Below, piece after piece: positions 57,201 to 64,000 of a DNA stretch of 64,000 nucleotides. The position numbers and the translations under genes are program-made. Location of the stretch: assembly GCA_022577435.1 (NCBI GenBank), contig JAKOON010000003.1:421001-485000 (forward strand), in the 5' to 3' direction. The notes under the pieces were generated by a model. It was not told where the DNA came from and made no database searches. It worked only from the letters and a program-made list of their open reading frames with translations. Every line of letters begins with the position of its first letter. Position 1 is the first letter of the stretch. Source of the DNA: Embiotoca jacksoni. Its lineage: Eukaryota; Chordata; Actinopteri; Embiotocidae.

Positions 57201-58546
57201 TAATTCTTGGTGTCGTAGATTCAACGAGCTGCTGGAAACATTCCTCAGAGGTTTCGCTCCATATTCACATGATGACATCACAGTTGCTGCAGATTTATCA
57301 GCTGCGCATCCGTGATGTGAATCTCCCGTTGCACCACATCCCAAAGCTTCTATTAGATGGAGATGTGACCGTGGAGGCCGTTGGAGTCCAGTGAACTCAT
57401 CGTCATGTTCCAGAAACCAGTTTGAGATGATTTGATCTTTGTGACGTGGTGCGTTATCCTGCTGGAAGCAGCCATCAGAAGACGGTCCACTGAGGACATA
57501 AAGGGACGGACACGGTCAGCAGCAATACACCACCATCACACCACCATCATCACACCACCACCACCACCACCATTACACCACCATCACACCACCACCATCA
57601 CACCACACCATCACACCACCACCACCCCACCACACCACCATTACACCAACACCACACCACCACCACCACCACACCACATCACACCACCATCACACCACCA
57701 GCACACCACCACCACCACCACCAGCCTGAACCGCTGATACCAGGCAGGATGGATCCACGCTTTCATGTCGTTGACGCCAAACTCTGACAACCATCTGAAT
57801 GTGGCAGCAGAAATCCAGACTCATCAGACAGAGACGTTACTCTGATCTTCTACTGTCCAATGAGCCGGTGTGAATCCAGCCTCAGTTTGCTGTTGTTAGC
57901 TGACAGGAGGACCCGGTGGTCTTCTGCTGCTGGAGTCCGTCTGCTTCAAGCTTCCACGTGTTGTTCAGATCTTCTGCATACCTCGGTTGGAACGAGTGCT
58001 TATTGGAGTTGCTGTTTCCTTTCTATCATCTCCAACCAGTCTGGCTGACCTCCTCTGACCTCTGGCATCAACGAGGCATCTTCGCCCAGAGAACTGTGGC
58101 TCACTGGATATTTTCTCTTTGTCGGACCGTTCTCTGTAAAGCTAGAGATGGTTGTTGGTGAAAATCCCAGTAGATCATCAGTTAGTGAATACTCAGACCA
58201 GCCCGTCTGGCTCCAACAACCTGCCACCTTCAAATCACTGAAATCACCTTTATTCCTGTTCTGATGCTCCATTTGAACTTCAGCAGCTCGCCTTCACCGT
58301 GTCTACATGCCTCAATGCATTGAGCTGCTGCCATGTGATTGGCTGATTAGATATTTGCATTAACAAGTAGTTCAACAGGTGTACCTAATAAAGTGGCTGG
58401 TGAGTGTATGTCTATATATACACTATATATATATATATACACGTCCATTTACACAAATATATACAGTATATATGTATACTGTATAGACGTCAATACGTAT
58501 ATATGTATGTGTGTGTATATATATATATATACACACACACACACAT

Positions 58547-58585
<39 letters not shown>

Positions 58586-59082
58586 TATACATGTATGGAT
58601 ATAAATATAGGTACATGTATTTACATATCAAATAAATAAAATGTCATCATTGGCCACAAAGGAGTTTCGTGAGGTCACAGTGACCTTTGACCTATCAAAT
58701 CGAATTAGTTCAACCTGAACATGTTTAGAAGACAGTGAGGTGGGGGCGGGGCCAGAGGACAGGTGTGGACTCACCTTCCTCTGCAGAGTAGACCACCGCC
58801 ACCTGGCTGAAGGGACCTTCTCCTCGCCGGTTGTACGCTTTGATCTTCACCTCGAAGGGGCTGTATGGCGTCAGGCTGTCGTTGTAGTGGACGTACCGAG
58901 ACGAGTCCACGTGGGCGACTCGGACCTCCGACCACGTCCACGTGTCCCGCCTCCTGAAGGCCAGGATGTAGCCAAAGCCGTCTCCATTCTGGTACTCTCT
59001 GGCCATTGGCTGCAGGAAGTCAACATGTCATCACATTATTCATCACAAGATTCACATCTGTTCACACACACTCACTCTCTCA

Positions 59083-59160
<78 letters not shown>

Positions 59161-60667
59161 GTCCAGGTAACGATGAGTTCACTGCGGTCTCCTCCTCCTC
59201 CTCCCAGTCCGCTCGGAGCCACGGTAGGAGCTGAGGGACAAACATACAGACACAAGGATCAGTGGGACGAGGGGACGGAGGGGATGGAGGGGACTTATTC
59301 CTGAGAAATTCGAGTTTGAAGACAAAGAACAAAGATCAGATGATACTTGAAGATTCAGCCACCTGAGAGACTCACCTGCCTGCTGCGTGCGGATGATGTG
59401 GGAGGACATGCTGGGTTCTCCGCTGCCCAGGATGTTGCTGGCGATGACCTGGAATTCATAATCCATCCAGGGCATCAGTCCCATCACACGAGCTGACTCA
59501 GCGTTCCCTTCAATGTTCACTGGGTCTGAGGACAGACAGACGTCACTCACATGGACGGAGACATCATATCAAACTACAGTTTAATCTGAGATTATATCAA
59601 ACCAGATTAATCTCATATTAAACTCTCACCAACACTTTTATCTTGAAAGAAATAATGTGCTGCGTTCCCCACCATGTGGAGCTCACATCTTGTAACACTG
59701 AACAACATGTTACAATCTTAGAAGATACACAAAATAACAGTTCACTCACAGACAGGTCTGACAATATAAAACCTCATTAATAGACTGATGAATTTTACAT
59801 TACATTACAGACGTGTCTGTCTGAACTCACCTGTCCTCATCCTCCTCCACTCTGACGACAGCGCCGAGCGGCCCATGATGACGTATCTTCCGATGGGACT
59901 GTGGTTGTCGTAGCCTCGACTCCACCGGAGCTCCACCGACGTCTCCGCTACGTTCTTCACCAGTAGACCTCCAGGAGGTCCAGGGGGGCCTGAGAGAGGT
60001 CAGAGGTCAGAGTGAATGGTTCACATCACTAAGAGAGGTCAGAGGTCATCTTCTTCCCTGTATCTACAGGACTCCATGACATCATGATCTTCCTCCATGA
60101 CATCATCATCCTCCCATGAACCTGCATCAGTGAGAACATGACAGACAGCTGTCGCTCACCTCGGACCACCAGCTTGGCTGCAGCGGCGGCGCCGTCCACC
60201 ACCGTCTGAGCGCTGCAGCGGTACGACCCAGACTGACCCAGCTGAGTGTTCGCGATCAGCAGGTCCCCGATGTTCTCCTTCTGAAGGGCCGACAGAAACA
60301 AGAAACCCAGATCAAACATCAACCTCAGAACCAAACGTAGATCAAACATCAACCTCAGAACCAAACTCCAGACAGGACCGACTCACCCCCTCCACCCGGT
60401 GGTACGGCCCAGCAGAGCTCTCCAGGTCCAGCAGGACCCCGTTCAGGGCCCAGGTGAAGGTCAGGTCCATAGTGGGGTCGTGGGAGGCATGACACTGCAG
60501 TGTCACATTCTCTCCCTGGTTGATGTCGGCGTTGGATGGAGCCAGAGTGATCTTAGTGGCATCTGAGGGATGGAAAAGACTTTATATTAAAATCAGGGAG
60601 GGGCGGGGCTAAAGGGCAGTTCAGACAACATCTCCATGGCAATCTGTCAAAGAATATCTCCATTGTA

Positions 60668-60733
<66 letters not shown>

Positions 60734-61934
60734 CTCTGACAGACAGGTGTCCGGTGCTGTTGGCTTTCCCCAGGTAGTTCTCAGCGAAGCAGGTGTACTT
60801 CCCTTCGTCCGCCCGGCTGATGTTGTGGATCCACAGGATGCCGTCAGGAGTGACAGTGACTCTAAGGACAGACGGAGGTCAGGAGGTCAAACAGCTGCAG
60901 CTCAACACATGGATGGAATATAATGAGTCACAGGTCATCCAGTCCAATAAACAGGAAGCAGGATTCAGATCGAGTCCTCAGTCTCAGGAGCAGCATCTGT
61001 GTTTCATCTCCGTGTTGTTTGTCAGATATTAAACAGGAACCTCCTGCTGCATCATGAAACCAGACCAGCTGACTACCTGCTGCTGTTGGTGAGCAGCTCC
61101 GTCCCGCGGCTCCAGAACAGACTGGGCTTCGGGGCGGCTCGGGGCCGACACTCGATCATCACCTGACCGCCTCGAGCTGCTGGGATCAACTTCCTGACCG
61201 GATTCAACCGGAAATCTGGAGCCTGAACTGGAGGAGGAGCCACAGGAGAGGATGTTAGTTAGAGAGCAGACAGAAGAACATCATACTGATGTACTGAGCT
61301 TCAGCCTGCAGCAGTGTGTTCTTCACCTACAGTCTACAGTAGAGACAGGTTGGACTCTGTGTCGGCCTCAGACTGGAAGACAGACTCAGACTGGAGGACA
61401 GACTTAGACTGGAGGACAGACTCAGACTGGAGGACAGACTCCTACCTTGGACTCTGAGCTCTGCAGTAGAGTAGATGGTGCCATGTTTGTTTTCAGCCAC
61501 ACACTGGTACATCCCAGAATCCTCCAGGGCCAGGTTACTGATCTTTAGATGGGCTCCGTTCACCTGCACCCGGTCCTGAAGGTGGAGGAGGGAGGGAGGG
61601 AGGAGTGTGTGTGTTGGGGAGGAGGGAGGGAAAGGAGGGGGGGTCAAACAGATGTGGGACATGTGAGATGAAGCCTGTACTGCACCGTAATGTACCTCAC
61701 TGTACCGTACCGCACTGTACCGTACCGTACCGCACTGTACTGCACCGTACTGTACTGTACTGCAATGTACTGCACCGTACTGTACTGCTTTGCACTGTAG
61801 TGTACTGCGCCATACTGCACTGTACTGTACCGTACTGTACTGCATCGCACTGCACTGCACTGTAATGTACTGCACCATACTGTATTGCATTGCACCATAC
61901 TGTCCTGTACCACACTGTACTATATCTACAGAGC

Positions 61935-62007
<73 letters not shown>

Positions 62008-64000
62008 CTGCGTGCTGAGTGGTAGTCCGTTTCTCAGCCATCGTACAGACGGTCGAGGTTTCCCAGCAGCCACACAGCTCCAGTGAAGCTCTGAGCTAAT
62101 CTCCACCTCCGAGTCACTCATCACCTGCAGCCAGTCGGGCTGAGCTGATATAGATATAATATCATATATGATATATATATAATATACTATAGCATTCAAT
62201 ATGTAACATATATATAATAATAAACAGCTGTGTGGACTCTCTGTTGGTCAGATATCCAACATACAACATATATTACATAATATGACATACAGTATATATA
62301 TATATAAAATAATATATAATATAAATATAATATAATATATATAAACATATAATGGTGTGATGACTATGTGGTCAGAGATCCAACATGTGTCTAATATAGC
62401 TATAATAAATATATGATAATAAATATGAATAATAAAGACCTTGGACAGTGATGCGTCCCTGGTACGTGTCGCTGCCTTCTGAGTTGTACGCCTCACACTC
62501 ATAAACACCCTCGTCATCGAAGGACAGGTCCGGCAGGCTGAGGGCGGGGGCTACCGCTGAGGGGCCGGCCTTAGACGGCATCAGACCATCCAGCTTCCTC
62601 CATCGCAGCTTCGGGACGGGACTGGAGGACAGAGGGACGTGAGATGGATTAAACGGAGGGACGTGAGACAGGTGATGATGATTTGAGGGTTTCTTACTTT
62701 CCGTAGGCGAAACATTCGAGGTGGGCGGAGCTTCCGGAGAGGGCGTAGGTCTCTGCTGGAAAACGCACCCTGATGCTCGGAGCAGACTTCCTGGGATTGG
62801 CTGGAATAAAATTACACGTTAAATACTCAGATTACATTTATAGTTTCATCTGACTGAAGAACTGTCCCTTGCTGTCCCTTGCTGTCCCTTGCTGTCTCCT
62901 GCTGTCCCCTGCTGTCTGCTGTCCTCCTACATACATCAGTGGACCGTGTCTGTCCCTCAGCAGTGTCTCACCGTCCGGCAGCACGGTCATCAGGTTGGCC
63001 TTGCTGAAGGTGCTCTTGGTGCTGATATCGGTGTTGATGGTGGTGAAGCAGAAGTAGTTCCCCGTGTCGTTAGGCTCCACCTTTGCCACGTACAGGTTCC
63101 CCGTGACCTGCGACACGAACCAGCGGCCGTCGTCCTTCCTGATGAAGTTGGGGAACTCGTTGAGTAACCAGCGGTAGGACAGAGCTGCAGAGGAGACAGA
63201 GCACACTGTCAGCTGGTCCATTGGGTTCTCCAGAACTCCAGGACCCGTGCAGCGGAGGGGTACCTGGGTAATGAGGTGGCGGCTGGCAGGCCAGGAAGGT
63301 TCCGACGCCCTCGTAGGCCGTCTGAGGACTCCTGCTGTCGGAGGGGAAGTCGTGGAGGTCTGCAGAGACACACAGGGTCAGAACCGCAGGGACACACACA
63401 TGGTTCTGGTTCTGATGTGTTTGAGACTCTCCGTGTCTCCTGGAGGACACACTGAGACTCTGTGTCTTCTACAGTGTCTCCTAGATGACACCTGGTGTCC
63501 AGGTGAGTCTCACTCACAGCCGAACTTCAGGTGTGCCGCCCTGCTGATGATGGTGCCGCAGCGGTTGATGGCCAGGCACTGGTAGGACCCGGCGTCTCGG
63601 ACCGGCTCAGGGCTGCTGATCACCAGCGTGCCGGCTACCAGCGTGTACCGGTCTGAACCCAGCGGGATCTCGGTGCCATTCAGGAGCCACCTGCAAGACA
63701 ACAGGCAGGGTGAACTAGACATGGGACAAATAGGATGTTCAGGTTTCTGTATGACAGAGAGTGAGTCTGGCCCTTTAAGAGAGACTCCCTGTATCTGTGT
63801 CTCTGTGTCTGTCTGTGTGTTTGTGTGTGTCTGTCTGTGTGTTTGTGTGTGTCTGTGTGTGTCTGTCTGTGTGTGTTCGTGTGTGTCTGTGTGTGTCTCT
63901 GTCCCACCTGTAGGACGCTGCAGGACTGGCCCTGGCCTGACAGCTGAGGGTCACCTTGCCTTCAGTCAAACCCTCGGGGTAAATTAAACTGCTGGGCTGT
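51109..64000 (-). CDS. cntn2: Contactin-2 (TAG-1/axonin-1), partial: 5' end beyond the window
   Basis: Exons in transcript order: >64000-63908, 63690-63518, 63359-63264, 63184-62972, 62800-62698, 62621-62440, 62144-62008, 61575-61446, 61227-61077, 60861-60734, 60562-60387, 60280-60160, 59989-59831, 59525-59376, 59230-59160, 59009-58775, 55563-55448, 54724-54538, 53962-53850, 53296-53128, 51209-51109. The 3,004 nt give 1,000 residues plus TGA, so about 40 N-terminal residues are missing compared with the mammalian length near 1,040. Domains: six Ig domains (cysteine pairs from LSCQARASP/YQCLAIN to LQCHASH/YRCSAQT), then four FN3 domains and a GPI signal. Strings diagnostic of contactin-2 include ASNILGSGEPS, REYQNGDGFGY, EAAADRVRTAGLE and HASHDPTMDLTF. 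It is a neuronal/glial adhesion protein, known in relatives from axon guidance and juxtaparanodes. All introns are GT-AG. Confidence 0.95.
51490..52985. repeat. AT-rich 15-17-bp minisatellite in the last cntn2 intron
   Basis: Units CATTCATAGAAATAAAA (17 bp) and CATTCATAGAAATAA (15 bp) and slight variants repeat for about 1.5 kb. Nearly every unit contains AATAAA or AATAAC on the + strand, that is, antisense to cntn2. Confidence 0.95.
53425..53833. repeat. 22-bp minisatellite in a cntn2 intron, about 18 units
   Basis: The unit GGTTCCACGTAGGAACATGTCT contains an inverted repeat (GTTCC, 5-nt loop, GGAAC) and the decamer GAACATGTCT; most units keep the 22-bp spacing. One unit near 53,632 is shortened. 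Repeat-derived open frames occur on both strands. Confidence 0.92.
54140..54534. repeat. GT-rich 12-15-bp minisatellite in a cntn2 intron
   Basis: Units such as TGTTGTGTGTAGTAT and TGTTGTGTAGTG repeat here. On the minus strand they read ACACAACACACTAC and ACACAACATACT, close to the unit of the giant array at 1-42,220. The array begins right after the donor of the exon ending at 54,538. It includes an internal repeat of about 120 bp (54,290-54,370 and 54,395-54,475). Confidence 0.88.
54815..55435. repeat. 16-bp minisatellite in a cntn2 intron
   Basis: The unit ACTGATGGAGGACAGA and the variant ACAGATGGAGGACAGA repeat through most of the intron, with shortened units at GGACACTGATGG. Ser/Cys/Leu/Pro-rich open frames on the minus strand are artefacts. 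Confidence 0.93.
55735..57115. repeat. TATA-rich block, tandemly duplicated (about 0.66 kb each)
   Basis: The sequence consists of ATATATACTGTATTTATATA-like strings. A junction string GATAGTGTATTTATATATACC near 55,976 recurs near 56,641, and a CTCTATTTATACGTACTG string near 55,779 recurs near 56,456, so the offset is about 665-677 bp. Tyr/Ile-rich open frames are artefacts. The block directly abuts the Tc1-like element. Confidence 0.88.
57135..57154 (+). repeat. Left terminal inverted repeat of the Tc1-like element
   Basis: CCACTTTATTAGGTACACCT, the exact reverse complement of 58,377-58,396. Confidence 0.9.
57520..57723. repeat. CAC/CCA triplet expansion inside the transposase remnant
   Basis: About 200 bp of CACCACCAT and CACACCACC strings. 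The right end runs directly into GCCTGAACC. On the minus strand this reads VQA followed by glycine codons, the place where related transposases have a Gly-rich stretch before VMVWG. The expansion replaces part of the transposase coding sequence. Confidence 0.8.
58377..58396 (-). repeat. Right terminal inverted repeat of the Tc1-like element
   Basis: AGGTGTACCTAATAAAGTGG, the exact reverse complement of the left terminus. Confidence 0.9.
58407..58625. repeat. TA and CA microsatellites after the Tc1-like element
   Basis: Short (TA)n, (CA)n and TATG-rich runs with little unique sequence between them, in the same cntn2 intron. Confidence 0.85.
59085..59159. repeat. (CA)n microsatellite that includes a cntn2 5' splice site
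   Basis: A pure CA run on the + strand, (GT)n in the transcript. The donor GT of the 71-bp exon 59,230-59,160 is the first GT of the run (59,159-59,158). Confidence 0.93.
59526..59830. other. cntn2 intron, no feature seen
   Basis: Unique sequence between the exons ending at 59,831 and starting at 59,525. Nothing recognisable. Confidence 0.6.
60671..60731. repeat. (GT)n microsatellite at a cntn2 5' splice site
   Basis: It reads (AC)n in the transcript and begins directly after the GT of the donor GAG/GTACAC (exon end 60,734). Confidence 0.95.
61370..61442. repeat. Short 18-bp tandem repeat, about 4 units
   Basis: ACTGGAGGACAGACTCAG recurs four times just downstream of the donor at 61,445 in cntn2. 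Confidence 0.85.
61676..61925. repeat. Pentanucleotide-based array (TGTAC/CGTAC/TGCAC)
   Basis: Irregular 5-bp periodic sequence in a cntn2 intron. Cys/Thr- or Val/Gln-rich open frames on both strands are artefacts. Confidence 0.88.
61939..62004. repeat. (GT)n microsatellite at a cntn2 5' splice site
   Basis: It reads (AC)n in the transcript and starts within 4 nt of the donor GT (CAG/GTAACAC, exon end 62,008). Confidence 0.95.
62145..62439. other. AT-rich cntn2 intron
   Basis: TATAT-rich sequence between two Ig-coding exons, with a short duplicated string (GTGGTCAGAGATCCAACAT near 62,368; a related one near 62,247). The donor at 62,439 (CCAAG/GTCTTTATT) is a weak match to consensus. Confidence 0.6.
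62862..62930. repeat. Short 10-11-bp tandem repeat
   Basis: TGTCCCTTGC and related TGTCYCCTGC units, about 6 copies, in a cntn2 intron. Confidence 0.85.
63787..63900. repeat. GT/TCTG-rich microsatellite at a cntn2 5' splice site
   Basis: TGTGTGTCTG and TGTGTGTTTG units. In the transcript this is a CACACAGA-type tract beginning about 8 nt after the donor of the exon ending at 63,908. Confidence 0.9.

Larger units (their letters stand above)
57125..58406 (-). mobile_element. Degenerate Tc1/mariner-family DNA transposon in a cntn2 intron
   Basis: A perfect 20-bp inverted repeat bounds the element: CCACTTTATTAGGTACACCT at 57,135-57,154 and its reverse complement at 58,377-58,396. CACTC/GAGTG outside it suggests a longer original terminus. 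The minus strand keeps pieces of a transposase: an N-terminal part from about 58,272 with a DLLGFSPTTIS helix-turn-helix-like string, and a C-terminal part with NKAVLKAKGSNGT near 57,165. The frame is broken by stops, shifts and an internal repeat (57,520-57,723), so the element cannot move by itself. Insertion into a TA-rich block fits the TA target of the family. Confidence 0.88.

Noticed and set aside
55980..57394. Tyr/Ile-rich + strand open frames
   Set aside because: They come from the TATA-rich duplicated block and run into the transposon.
57105..58272. Separate small genes on the minus strand (79 and 90 codons)
   Set aside because: Both are fragments of the transposase of the Tc1-like element between the two inverted repeats.

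Overview
The window is vertebrate nuclear DNA, almost certainly from a teleost fish. It carries two multi-exon genes with GT-AG introns, a degenerate Tc1/mariner transposon of a type common in fish, and many CA/GT microsatellites. Nothing looks prokaryotic. The many long open frames on the + strand from 1 to 42,220 are by-products of a tandem repeat without stop codons, not genes.

Layout. (1) 1-42,220 is one giant tandem array of a 14-bp unit, TTCACACAACACAC and variants (roughly 3,000 copies), running off the left edge. The array is organised at higher levels by direct duplications, with offsets of 598, 824, 2,608, 3,756, 5,846, 9,466 and about 11,218 bp. (2) 42,244-42,780 is a separate 37-bp minisatellite (14 units). 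(3) 43,202-48,576, minus strand, is a complete vertebrate GH18 chitinase gene (chia-like). Its 11 coding exons join to exactly 453 codons plus stop: signal peptide, GH18 barrel and C-terminal CBM14 chitin-binding domain. Its catalytic signature is degenerate (DGLNLAWE), although the catalytic Glu is kept. (4) 48,577-51,108 is the chia promoter region and the 3' end of the next gene, with an 11-bp minisatellite that reads as about 40 direct repeats of GGGTCA spaced by 5 nt. (5) 51,109-64,000, minus strand, is cntn2 (contactin-2/TAG-1). 21 exons encode 1,000 residues, from the first Ig domain to the GPI signal. The first exons lie beyond the right edge.

Both genes are transcribed leftwards, cntn2 upstream of chia. 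Most of their longer introns are filled with tandem repeats: units of 9, about 18, 16, 15-17 and 22 bp, a 1.2-kb ATC array, a duplicated 0.66-kb TATA-rich block, and several CA/GT tracts lying directly on 5' splice sites. With the giant array this suggests a subtelomeric or otherwise repeat-prone chromosomal setting (inference).

Exon boundaries were derived by hand from splice consensus, reading-frame continuity and remembered family alignments. No database search was run.
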